This document shows positions 12,501 through 21,261 of a stretch of 33,163 nucleotides of DNA, piece by piece (positions within the stretch are counted from its first letter, which is position 1; each line of letters begins with the position of its first letter). Made by a program: the position numbers and the translations under genes. The DNA comes from Plakobranchus ocellatus (taxonomy: Eukaryota; Mollusca; Gastropoda; Plakobranchidae), in assembly GCA_019648995.1 (NCBI GenBank), contig BLXT01005881.1:35962-69124 (forward strand), in the 5' to 3' direction. The notes beneath the pieces were generated by a model that saw only the letters and a list, made by a program, of their open reading frames with translations, made no database searches and was not told the DNA's origin.

Positions 12501-15226
12501 CTTCCTAAGCCACCAACAAAATGAAGAGCTACCCATCTTTATCTTTCAGTAACACTGGCAAACTCGTAGTCGTACTCATACTGCACAGGTCCCTTAAAGT
12601 ACCACTGCATTCGGTTTGCCTAGAGTTCAGTAAAATAGTCACTTCCAAAAATTAAAACTGTGTAGATCTAGAACTACTATAATGGCCCTAATAATAGTGT
12701 TGGAGGGAATAATAGTGTTGGGGGGAAAATTCCTTCAAAATTAATAATAGTGTTGGAGGGAATAATAGTGCAGGGGGCAATCGCGTGCAAAAATTCCGTA
12801 ATGCGGACCCAAATGGACAATATGACACAAATCAGCTGTCATTGTTTATAATAATTCATTACCTACAAGTACTAGTATGCACTATCATCATCATCTTTAT
12901 CCCCATTATAACTATCATCATCATCACCATCATCACAACAAATTACAGGTATGTACCATGATAACTAACTTGTTATTTCCCATCAGTGCCATCATCATCC
13001 TTGAAAACTGCCATAGTAACTGACATTTAAAACAGACAACAGCAAAATAAAACAATGATAGTTTAAAAGTACTTGGACCCCGCGGCCTGCCACTCTCTCG
13101 TGGTGGGCTGGCGGGCTCCATGCTTTGGCCCAGTCAGTCTGAGCACTGAGCACTCGATCGCTAATACGCTAGACCTACATCTACGTCAATGCTAGGCCTA
13201 GTAGATTTTGATCGAGTTTAGATCTATATCAATTCTAAGATTTCTACAAAAATCTCAGAATATTTTTTTTTCTTTTTTTTTAAAAAAAAAAATAATCGTG
13301 TCGGCCCCAATAAGCATCGTACTGGGGGGAAAAACACACTAAAAAAAATAATCGTGCCGGTACGATTATTAGGGCCACTATAGTAGATAGGCTATTGTTT
13401 GGGTACAACTTAAGAATGTGGGTACCATCTGTTTTTGATTAAAATGACGAAATGAAGGCAATTTTCGTCAGCTGCAGGCAACTTTAAAAATTCATCATTT
13501 AAAAATTTTTGAGTGCACATTCTGAAGTCAAAGCAAAGTTGTAAACTGTTGACAAAAATGGCATTTACTTCGTCATTATAAACAAAAACAGACACGGGAC
13601 CCACATTCTTAACCCAAGATCCGCGCCATGCCGGTATATCAGCTTCTCTGTGAGGAAAATTCGGGAGGTGTGACAAGCTGGTTTATTGGCTTTGCCCCTC
13701 CCACCATCTGGTAACAGCAGGGAGCTGATATACCGGCTTTGTAGATAGACCTGCTTAAGTCAAAGTTCTCCTTTATTATCCACGTGTCAATCTTGTGGAT
13801 TACTGTGTAATCTCTGTAATTATCAACCGATAAAATGCTAGAAAAATTTTGCGGGTTTCTTCCTCCTGACATAATATAATTGATGTGAAGTAGGGCCCTA
13901 TGAGATGGACAGATGAGGAGAAAAGGGCAGCATTTTGCCCTACCTCATTGTCTTTATGATTCTCTGTAAGTGTTTATAACTTAGAACTAGAAGTGTAAGA
14001 GTGTGTAATAGGGGTGGGGGATGCTTTGTGTGTATTCTTACTGTTAAGACAGAGAGCAAGGTTACTGACCCATTCTTGGAAGAAGGTAGGTCTAGAACAC
14101 TGCCCTTTCCTGTTTGCGATACATATTCACAACATGTTAATGACCACCGGTGACACTAACGCCAATAGTACTAGCAAAAGTTATAGGCCTACATGTAATA
14201 CTGTTGTAAACAAAAGGATACTTTATTACTTGAAAATTTAGGATATGTTTTACAATTCACTTGGTACAGTTAGTTCAATACTGCAAATCAGTGATCCAGA
14301 TTTGAGAGTAGGCCTAGCCTTGGCTTGTTTGAGAATAAGGAGGATAGCAAATAAGTATTGCGCTGTGGTGTACACGTTTTCTCATCCTAGTGTTAGAATT
14401 AAAAACTGGCTTATGATTTTGTGCTCATTAGATTTAATTCTAAAATAGATTGAGTATAAATGTTACTGAAATGCGATGCTGCAAAATGCAGGCAAGCTTT
14501 TGTCCTTTCGGAGAGCCGGTTAGCATTGGTCTCAATCTCTGCACATCCCATCCCTTTATCATATATTTATAAATAAATTTGTTCTTTTAAAAAAAAAATG
14601 AAATGATTAAAGCAATGAACTATTCAGTATTCAAAAAGTTTTAACCATTTGTAACAGACATCATGGACAAGTTGTTTCAATGCACCTGGCAAATCACCCA
14701 AACCCTCTCTGCCACACTCCATTATTTACAGTGAGCAAGCTTCGCCAGCCTAGCACTCAGGCTCTCGCTAAAGCTGTCTCCCAATGTGTGCCATATGGGG
14801 GTTAAGTTGTACTGTGAAATTGGCACCATTTACAATTACATAGTAACTTGACTTGCGACCTTTTCATTTTTGTTTTGGTAGCTTATGAAAGTAAGATCTA
14901 GATCTAGATATAGAAGCAGACCATCTGCTACAGGAGTGCCGACTCAATCTAAATCTCGTGCAGAACTGAATGCCTAAAATCTAATCTAGATCTAGATTTA
15001 GATCTAGGGAGTAAATAAGAAAAAAAAAAATTCTTCTTTAAATTTCCTTTCTAAGGAAAGCCAACATTGACGTCATTGGAAAGATCTTTTCGCATCAAAA
15101 AGACAAGGTTTTTCTGATTTTTAAATAAATGTCTCTCTATCTCATGGGAAGCCGTGCGGGGGATCCTGTCGTCGGCTTCGTGTTCATTAGCTTACCAACT
15201 CCGGAGCCCTGTGATACACCCGCCAT
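9548..15226 (-). CDS. UBE2V2: Ubiquitin-conjugating enzyme E2 variant (UBE2V/Mms2/Uev1A type), four coding exons
   Basis: Role, from the family: a catalytically inactive E2 variant that pairs with UBC13 (UBE2N) and positions the acceptor ubiquitin so that K63-linked chains form, in DNA-damage tolerance and immune signalling. Coding exons on the minus strand: 15226-15196, 11920-11778, 11183-11058, 9682-9548, with phases 1, 0, 0. They join to a 144-residue protein; human UBE2V2 has 145. It starts [16 protein letters not shown] and continues [39 protein letters not shown], and ends QPPEGSTY. The NFRLLDELE helix, whose Phe contacts UBC13, is present, and the usual E2 catalytic Cys site is absent as expected. 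Donors are GTAAGC, GTTTGT (weak) and GTGAGT; all acceptors end in AG after a T-rich tract. I cannot separate UBE2V1 from UBE2V2: many invertebrates have one co-orthologue, so the symbol is a family label. The family call is secure. Confidence 0.93.
9683..11057 (-). other. UBE2V intron 3
   Basis: Bounded by GTGAGT (donor, after 11058) and CAG (acceptor, before 9682). AT-rich with homopolymers near 9920 and 10630. No extra exon or repeat recognised. Confidence 0.85.
11184..11777 (-). other. UBE2V intron 2
   Basis: A 594-bp intron between exons 2 and 3, with a weak donor (GTTTGT) and a good acceptor (TTGACAG). A 103-codon plus-strand frame at 11358-11669 has no recognisable homology and no splice support. 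Confidence 0.85.
12674..13386. mobile_element. Inverted-repeat element with TGGCCCTAATAAT ends
   Basis: CTACTATAATGGCCCTAATAAT-like sequence at 12674-12695 and the reverse complement at 13365-13386 match at 21 of 22 positions, giving a unit of 713 bp. Inside the left end, the word AATAATAGTG occurs four times (12690, 12708, 12743, 12761) as two pairs 18 bp apart. Inside the right end, AATAATCGTG occurs at 13291 and 13347, the second forming a 24-bp near-palindrome at 13347-13370. There is no open reading frame of note, so it is a non-autonomous element or foldback repeat. The symmetric CTACTATA at the outer edge may be target sequence. Family unknown. Confidence 0.65.
12884..12935. repeat. 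(ATC)n-type imperfect microsatellite
   Basis: Repeated ATCATC and ACCATC trinucleotides with interruptions, inside the 12674-13386 element. Confidence 0.7.
13410..13612. mobile_element. TTAA-bounded foldback MITE (piggyBac-like)
   Basis: TTAA at 13410-13413 and at 13609-13612 bracket a unit beginning GAATGTGGGT and ending ACCCACATTC. The two halves form long imperfect inverted arms: after about 15 bp of near identity, both arms read CTGTTTTTG and then ATGACGAA when the right one is reverse-complemented, so pairing extends over some 60 bp per arm. TTAA duplication is the hallmark of piggyBac-superfamily insertions, and foldback copies without ORFs are typical of derived MITEs. The superfamily call rests only on TTAA and the inverted repeats; no transposase is present. 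Confidence 0.65.
13631..13736. mobile_element. Small inverted-repeat unit with CCGGTATATCAGCT ends
   Basis: CCGGTATATCAGCT at 13631-13644 and its exact complement AGCTGATATACCGG at 13723-13736 delimit 106 bp. The inside does not pair well and has no ORF. It starts 18 bp after the TTAA element ends. It could be a tiny MITE or a piece of a larger nested insertion. Confidence 0.5.
14895..15010. repeat. TCTAGATC-type repeats
   Basis: AGATCTAGATCTAGAT at about 14896 and a longer TCTAGATC/TTTAGATC cluster at about 14976-15007. Isolated copies occur elsewhere, for example 19982-19998. In my recollection such runs are common in gastropod genomes, and this supports the organism guess. Confidence 0.7.
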
Positions 15227-15420
15227 ATTGTATCTTCCATTTACTGCGTTCCTCTTCCTTTCTTCACAAGACCAAGGCCTTGGCCCAGGCCTGTTCAGAA
15301 TGCTGTTCCTGTCGAAATCGGCCTTGATAAAATTTGTTATAAATTTTAGTGGGGCACTCGAAATATATTTTTAAGTAGTTTTGTACGAGTTTTAAGTAAA
15401 GAAAATGATAATAATTATTT
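15227..15420 (-). promoter_or_regulatory. Probable 5' UTR and promoter region of the UBE2V gene
   Basis: Sequence directly upstream of the canonical ATG (15226) is richer in G and C than its surroundings and contains CpGs and a GGCCTGGGCCAAGGCC block on the minus strand. I see no clear TATA box at a fixed distance. A dispersed, CpG-type start for a housekeeping gene is the natural reading, but it is inferred from position only. Confidence 0.35.
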
Positions 15421-15621
15421 TATACTAAGACCGATAATTCTTCAAAGTAATTTTGTGCGCATCTACAATCATAGTATTTCTTGGTATTTCGGTTTACAGA
15501 CTATTCCCATTTTTCTTCTTCATGGCGCTAATAAATTTCAATTCCCACTGAAAGAGCATGACATTATGCAGACAATAACTTTCTATCTAAAATACCCAAT
15601 ATCCAGAAACCCAATACTTAC

Positions 15622-15730
15622 AGTAATGGGCTGAAGCAGTGGAAAAATTCAGCTTAGAAGAAATAAATGACCGAGGAATCATATTGATCGAATTTGTCAC
15701 CGCTTCACTAAAGCAAACACTCTCACCCAT
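15622..15730 (-). CDS. UBE2V2: Possible alternative first exon of the UBE2V gene (36 codons plus one base)
   Basis: An ATG at 15730 in good context (A at -3, G at +4) opens 36 codons and reaches a consensus donor GTAAGT at 15621. It leaves phase 1, exactly what UBE2V exon 2 (11920-11778) needs, so splicing would read [11 protein letters not shown] and give a 170-residue form. The extension begins MGESVCFSEAVTNSINM and then has a basic, Ser-rich stretch (IPRSFISSKLNFSTASAHY) somewhat like a mitochondrial presequence if translation started at the second Met, residue 17. Human UBE2V1 is known to have isoforms with different N-termini, so alternative first exons have precedent. Nothing here proves transcription; a chance in-phase ORF with a donor is possible. 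Confidence 0.4.
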
Positions 15731-15958
15731 TGTTTTCTGGGACTGTGACGTGACATTCACCAAATGGTTTAGTTCACAATAAGCTAGATTCCATCCTGCT
15801 ACCTCAAAGTTTTAATTCTATCATTAATATAATAACAATGCAAAGACAATTACTATACCGGGCGCTTACATAGGAAGCTACCATGATCTTGTTCTAGCAA
15901 CGTGAAAAAAAGATGATAGAGGCAGAGAAAAACTATCTAATAGATCAGTGCAAAGATA

Positions 15959-15981
15959 ATATATATATATATATATATATA
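15959..15981. repeat. (AT)n microsatellite
   Basis: About eleven AT units immediately upstream of the LINE remnant. Confidence 0.9.
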
Positions 15982-16039
15982 CATTTTTTTTAGAGATGGG
16001 CAGCAAGTAGGCCTACGGCACACTAAAGAAACTCAACGA

Positions 16040-17225
16040 AGCAAGGGTGACATAGAGGACAAGGATGGCAAGCTCCTATCAGACAATGAAGAAGTCCTTA
16101 AAAGGTGGACAGAATAGTGTGGTGGCTTGTATAATCACAGCTCGAGCCAAACATCTCCGTTATGGATAATAACTCTCTTCTGATTCTTTACTTGACGACT
16201 GTTCACCAATTCTGGAAGAAGAGTTCAGGCACTCAATGTGAAGCTTAAAAGTCGAAATCCACCGGATTTGGATAATGCTTCTGACAAAATATAACGACAC
16301 GGTGGTGAAGAGTATTTTTAAGTCAACCAAGTCATCTGCCGGAAAATATTCGATGAGAAGAGATGGCCAGTACAACCAATTCAATTCCTTGTGATACCCA
16401 GCCTAAGAAGGGACACCGCAAAATGATGAACAATAAGTCACACTAGTATCATATTAAGAATTATTCTCAACAGACAGACTCAAATCATGGGCCGAAGAAT
16501 ACGTTGGTGCCGTTGAACAGGAGGATACTCATCGAGTAACACTTTCAGGGACGACGCGACCCGTTCCACAATCAAATCATTTCGCACATAGTGGCACGAT
16601 AAACTGTGGCATGCTGAGATGATCAGAGGAAGGCATCATAAGCGTTATACTGGCCTTACAGAAGAACTAAAAAAAAAAAAGCAATGCTCCTCGACTATAT
16701 ATACTGGGAGAGTTCTGCAGAGCAACTCTTCTCTCTCTTCTGTTGTCCAATCTTTATCTGGAGAAGAAAGCCGGAGACATCCATCTCCATCCATTTGCCG
16801 ATAGAAATATCTCTTTTTGAGGCATCATTGAGGAATTCCAAGAACTTACAGACAGACTGATTAAAAGAGCAACACTGAATGAACTTAGTACTAAGAAATC
16901 AGGAACCACAGGAACCTCTGTTGTCAGTTTCAAAAATATGTACTACTATTACAAGACGATTATACTGTGGTTTAGACACTTAGACTTGGACTATCTTAAA
17001 AAATCGTGCAAGTAAATACACACATGTAGGTGAAGATAACGGTGGAGGAAGATGGGAAAGAACTGGCTTAAGAGTATCAAAGAGTTGATCAAACTCCAAA
17101 CACATGTCCTGCTGCCAGCAGATGATGACAGAGATGGAGAAGGATCACCGTGTCCTCAGACCTTAGCCACCTCTTCGACAGCCTAGCAGTCATGGGTCTG
17201 ATTGATTGATTGGTTGATAAATTGA
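16040..17225 (+). pseudogene. Decayed LINE (non-LTR retrotransposon) reverse transcriptase with ATTG tail
   Basis: Short runs in shifting frames follow the order of a non-LTR reverse transcriptase ORF2. From 16049: EDKDGKLLSDNEEVLKRWTE, a stop, then CGGLYN. Around 16330-16420: VICRKIFDEKRWP and FLVIPSLRR. Around 16445-16480: SIILRIILNR. Around 16745-16795: LSNLYLEKKAG and PFAD, where the catalytic FADD should be. Around 16830-16900: EELQELTDRLIKRA. Near 17140-17205: RRITVSSDLSHLFDSLAVMG, then LID and a stop. Stops and frameshifts interrupt it throughout, so it is dead, and the endonuclease part is missing (5' truncation). The end runs into GATTGATTGATTGGTTG, a short-repeat tail rather than poly(A). 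It lies between the two genes. The clade within LINEs is not settled. Confidence 0.75.
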
Positions 17226-17232
17226 TATTATA
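17205..17232 (+). repeat. (ATTG)n tail of the LINE remnant
   Basis: GATTGATTGATTGGTTGATAAATTGAT directly follows the last recognisable codons of the reverse transcriptase ORF. Some LINE families end in such short tandem units. Confidence 0.65.
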
Positions 17233-17844
17233 TTTCGAATTTGAAACCAATTAATAATTTTCACTTTTTTTTTGGGTAGGGGGGGGGGGGGTAGGCAGAG
17301 ATCATTGTGGTGTCTGGGATACAACGCTCGATATTCTCTAATATCTGTAAACAAAAAACACTGTTACAGTTGTTGACGCAGGAGTTCATATTAATTTCAT
17401 ATTATTTTTGTTTTATAAAAAGCGTGTTATTTACGTTTATATGTAAAAATATCAAACCTAAGAAGATGTGATTGTGAAATGCGAGTGACTTTGACTGTAG
17501 TTCTAATTCTTTAATTAAAGTTTTCGTTGCACGTTCTCTTTTTCTTCAATTACCTTTCTTGTAGAAAATCTACCTGTTATGAATATTCGGAATTTCAAAG
17601 AGCACTCCATTTTGATAACACATTTTCAATGTCTGATTCCAAGAGAAAATTATGCATATCATCTTTTAATTTTTTTTTTCTCCTTCAAAATAAATTATTT
17701 ATCATGCTTTGCCAGTCGTTACTCTGTTAAATTATGATTATTATTTAATTATAAATGGGCAAGATCACCTCCCAGGAAGCACACTACAAACAATATAAAA
17801 TCCAGGATCCAAAGGATGCAATGGTAACTGAATTGATATTATAT

Positions 17845-17846
<2 letters not shown>

Positions 17847-17886
<40 letters not shown>
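17847..17886. repeat. (AT)n microsatellite
   Basis: About twenty AT units followed by GTATGTATAG. Confidence 0.9.
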
Positions 17887-17894
<8 letters not shown>

Positions 17895-18186
17895 AGAAAG
17901 TAAAAATAAAGTAAAGTGTTGCCATTTCGGTTATTGTTCAGATGTGTTTCGTTGATCGTCGACTGAAATTTTTGTAAAGTCCATTTTAGTCACTCTTTGC
18001 ATTTCTTTGCCTACCTTTCTTTTCCCCTTTTCTCAGAGAGACCAGGAGGGTGATGCTAATTCATTTTAATGCTCCGACTCATAGGCTCTATGGTCAGTGT
18101 TTTTAGGCAAATCCCAATTTTCTCTCAATTAACCCTTTTCTTTCTTTTTTTTGTCTTCTTCAATTTTCAATAGGCCTCTTAAAGGG

Positions 18187-18254
18187 ACGAACGGTGGCTT
18201 ATTTGATAGAGCAGTTGGCTAGGCCTATCACGTGAGATGTTCCTAGTGTAGGGC
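18187..18254 (+). mobile_element. Decayed tRNA-derived (SINE-like) sequence
   Basis: GGTGGCTTATTTGATAGAGC followed by AGTTGGCT resembles a tRNA D-arm and A box (TGGCTCA...AGAGCA..GG). About 30 bases on, GATGTTCCTAG sits where a B box (GGTTCGANTC) would be. The cloverleaf is not intact, so it is not a functional tRNA. A degraded SINE head or tRNA pseudogene is the likely origin; no clear 3' body or tail was traced. Confidence 0.4.
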
Positions 18255-18389
18255 AATTTGTCAAATAGTATGTAATTTGGTAAGAAATCACTCCTTCAAA
18301 ATGAAAATGATTTTAATATCAAGTTGATTTTTCTTTTTCTAAATCTTTAATTCCGTACACAAAACCGGTGGGTTTTTTTTTAGGGGGGG

Positions 18390-18968
18390 NNNNNNNNNNN
18401 NNNNNNNNNNNNNNNNNNNNNNNNNNNNNNNNNNNNNNNNNNNNNNNNNNNNNNNNNNNNNNNNNNNNNNNNNNNNNNNNNNNNNNNNNNNNNNNNNNNN
18501 NNNNNNNNNNNNNNNNNNNNNNNNNNNNNNNNNNNNNNNNNNNNNNNNNNNNNNNNNNNNNNNNNNNNNNNNNNNNNNNNNNNNNNNNNNNNNNNNNNNN
18601 NNNNNNNNNNNNNNNNNNNNNNNNNNNNNNNNNNNNNNNNNNNNNNNNNNNNNNNNNNNNNNNNNNNNNNNNNNNNNNNNNNNNNNNNNNNNNNNNNNNN
18701 NNNNNNNNNNNNNNNNNNNNNNNNNNNNNNNNNNNNNNNNNNNNNNNNNNNNNNNNNNNNNNNNNNNNNNNNNNNNNNNNNNNNNNNNNNNNNNNNNNNN
18801 NNNNNNNNNNNNNNNNNNNNNNNNNNNNNNNNNNNNNNNNNNNNNNNNNNNNNNNNNNNNNNNNNNNNNNNNNNNNNNNNNNNNNNNNNNNNNNNNNNNN
18901 NNNNNNNNNNNNNNNNNNNNNNNNNNNNNNNNNNNNNNNNNNNNNNNNNNNNNNNNNNNNNNNNNNNN
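18390..18968. other. Assembly gap (579 N)
   Basis: An uninterrupted run of N. The left flank ends in T9AG7 and the right flank starts with AGAGAG and soon (TG)n, so the gap probably spans a low-complexity repeat. Any translated frame across it is meaningless. Confidence 1.
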
Positions 18969-18983
18969 AGAGAGTAAAGGGGT

Positions 18984-19037
18984 TTGTGTGTGTGTGTGTG
19001 TGGGGGGTGTTGATGGGGGAGGCAGACAGACAGACAG
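18984..19037. repeat. (TG)n and (CAGA)n microsatellites
   Basis: About nine TG units, a G-rich link, then GGCAGACAGACAGACAGAAA, on the right border of the assembly gap. Confidence 0.85.
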
Positions 19038-19089
19038 AAAAAGAGCGGAGCAGAGAAAACGCTATAAGTGAGCAACATGAACTGCGATT

Positions 19090-19237
19090 TATATATCAGT
19101 CCATCTCGTCGTCTATTTATTACGAAAGTTGCGTCGTCTCCAGCGTGGGCAGTCGTTAAGAAACTTAGCGGACGTAAAACATAATTTTACTTTCACTTTC
19201 GGTATTCACTAGCTTGAGCCGTAATATACTACATGTG
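19090..19237 (+). promoter_or_regulatory. CpG-containing promoter-like segment
   Basis: Unlike the surrounding AT-rich DNA, this stretch holds many CpGs (TCGTCGTC, TTGCGTCGTC, AGCGTGGGCAGTCG, AGCGGACGT). It stands just upstream of an ATG in good context (19238) and about 2 kb upstream of the HEATR3 start. It may be the HEATR3 transcription start region, with the 5' UTR spliced to the acceptor at 21206, or the promoter of another transcript. Inferred from composition and position only. Confidence 0.35.
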
Positions 19238-19330
19238 ATGGCGGACACTGATGAGGAACACCAGGGGAGACTGACAGTGGAATATTTTAAGCAACAAGTA
19301 AGGCCTGGCAAGGACCTTGATCTGAAATTG
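19238..19330 (+). CDS. Possible first coding exon (31 codons) of an unidentified transcript
   Basis: ATG at 19238 (context GTGATGG) opens a frame reading MADTDEEHQGRLTVEYFKQQ then VRPGKDLDLKL up to a donor GTGAGG at 19331; an earlier donor, GTAAGG at 19298, is in the same phase. The composition looks like a real soluble protein start, but I do not recognise the family and found no matching second exon. If it splices to the acceptor at 21206, the next codons are ATG TAA, so it would be a short upstream ORF in the HEATR3 leader. The alternatives are a first exon of another gene or chance. Confidence 0.3.
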
Positions 19331-20200
19331 GTGAGGGAGGCTAGTTTACTATTACTATCGTCATTTTTTTTGGCATGATCATCCGTCCAATATTCGTTCT
19401 TGAATTAATGTTTTTCTTGTAATCTTTGGTGAAACCGAGTTTATGTCCAAACCTGTCGCAAATAATAATAAAAAAAAATGTTGAGAGTATTGTTTGATTC
19501 AAGTGGCCCTGTTTTCATTAAAATTTGGCGTTATAATGTAAAATAGAACTACTTATACAATTTTTGCTCCTTTGACCTCATCATTTCACTTGATGGTGAT
19601 AACAGGGGACAAACGGGGACAGGCCCAATGACTTTTTCATCTACCTTCAATAGCTATCAACGAGAGGATGAGGTTACAGATCAGTTTATAATGTAAATAG
19701 TGTTACTTTGACATAATGTCTCCTTAAGAAGTTAAGTTTTAACTCATGCCAACTTCATCTCGTCGGTAGCTGATAAAGGTAGATCTAGAAATTGTTGGGC
19801 CCATCCAGAGATGAAATCTGTTCCAGGTAAGGTATATCAAGGAGTCATAAGGCCTAGATACTCGGACTATTCCAGCAATCTCTTCCTTTCGTTGATAGCC
19901 CAAGGAAGAAAAATATCAAAACAAAAACTTATTGTTTGTATTATCACCAGATTAAGAATAGATCTAAACTGCCAATTCTGTGTAGATCTAGATCTAGAAG
20001 TTTTGGTATTTTTGTAGTGCATTATTTGTACAATCGAATGGTAAATATGTTGCACCATTATACTGATAACCATTGCTGTTTACTCATACAGCTATTTCTG
20101 TGAGCAACAAAAATTATTGGGAGTAATTAGTTATATTGTAAAAGCACTACAACATAGAATTAATGTACAAGAGAGGGCGAGAAATATTTAATGGACCTAC

Positions 20201-20299
20201 CAGCATTCTGTTTAGCCCCAAAAAATTCAAGTGAACGCTCTTTAGTTCTGTTTTCCAAGGAGCTGTGTTGCTGGATTATTCTTGAAGCACCCAAGCTTA
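20201..20299 (-). CDS. Possible orphan internal exon, minus strand
   Basis: On the minus strand, a T-rich tract ending in TAG precedes 99 bases that stay open in one frame, reading SLGASRIIQQHSSLENRTKE then RSLEFFGAKQNA, and end at GTAGGT. Entry and exit phases are both 1, as for a cassette exon. I know no family with this sequence and found no partner exons. The frame stays open for about 65 codons, which chance can produce in this much sequence. Low confidence. Confidence 0.22.
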
Positions 20300-21206
20300 C
20301 TACAATTAAAAAGTTTTGAAATGAAAAGGTCAGTCAGTAAAAACATACATTATCTCTCCCTCCCTGGTCTAGTTAGAGGGTGATCTGACCTGACCAACAT
20401 AAATTCGTTACACCTTTTGTTTTATATTGGCCTATGATTTCCATTGCTGTCAACGGTAACATTACATTGTATCTTGCAACAGCATTGTGTAGATTCAGAA
20501 AAAATAAATAATTTGATGTTATCCCCTCTTGCATGAAAATAATATTGAGTTAGGTAATAATAATTAAATTATAAGATCATCAAAAGATGCCTGAACACTG
20601 AAGATTCAGTGTGGACTTCAGAAACTGTTAAACTGCAAAAATCCAGGAGGCAGTTAAGTTTTATAAAAGCATCACATAAATTTATCTTATCTCTTTCCAG
20701 ATTTAAAACAAGAAAAAAAACAAAATTTTTTTAGCTTAATACAGATGCAGATACCCTGAAATCATCTTGGAATCTTTCCTTACATCATAATATCTCATTA
20801 TCAGTTTATCCCAAAATATATAGTATTTATAATTTGAACTGCAAATATTAATTTTAGTTCTTTGACAATGCATTAAAGAAAATATAAAATAAAATAATTT
20901 TAGACAAGAGCTGTATTACATTTGCTAGATAGAGCTTAACCCATGGCTTTTTATATGTTTAATTTTAATGCCATGATTTTCATTATAAATCATATTCATA
21001 ATTCTCCAAATTGATGAAAATGGGGCTGTGATCATAATATGCCCACTGGTGTGATACCTGTACTTTTTTCAACAAAACTTATGTTTTGTCATCAGTTAAA
21101 AAATTTCTTTTGCTACTGCCTTTGTTTACATTTTGGGCTAAAAATGTGATTTAATTTTTAAAAAGTAAACTCAGTTCTATTTTCTTCTAATTTCATGCTG
21201 TTTCAG

Positions 21207-21261
21207 ATGTAAAATTTGATGTGGACATAATCTGTGTGTATGTAGAGCCGACATTTTGAAC
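21207..21261 (+). other. HEATR3: HEATR3 5' UTR end, with possible splice acceptor
   Basis: TTTCATGCTGTTTCAG at 21191-21206 is a good acceptor 55 bases upstream of the HEATR3 ATG, suggesting at least one non-coding leader exon further upstream. An ATG directly after it is closed at once by TAA and would not compete strongly. Confidence 0.45.

Larger units (their letters stand above)
11921..15195 (-). other. UBE2V intron 1, rich in inverted repeats
   Basis: Runs from the GTAAGC donor after the canonical first exon to the TTCAG acceptor of exon 2. It contains three consecutive inverted-repeat elements between 12674 and 13736 (listed separately), an (ATC)n-like tract at 12884-12935, and TCTAGATC runs at 14895-15010. 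No additional coding exon was recognised. Confidence 0.8.
15731..21206. other. Interval between the UBE2V and HEATR3 genes
   Basis: Contains the LINE remnant, the SINE-like piece, the assembly gap, several microsatellites, a TCTAGATC run (19982-19998) and the two tentative exons listed. No secure gene lies here. A G15-like run at about 17280-17290 and T-rich tracts are the only other notable sequences. Confidence 0.7.

Noticed and set aside
12933-13121. Minus-strand ATG ([14 protein letters not shown]...) as a candidate UBE2V first exon
   Set aside because: It could splice in phase 1, but the donor GTCCAAGT is poor and it lies inside an inverted-repeat element; the exon at 15196-15226 fits the family start far better.
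15129-15374. Plus-strand 81-codon frame
   Set aside because: It is antisense to the canonical UBE2V first exon and 5' UTR; the higher GC there explains the open frame.
18368-19159. Long open frames across the N run on both strands
   Set aside because: Almost all codons are N; the frames exist only because the gap contains no stop codons.
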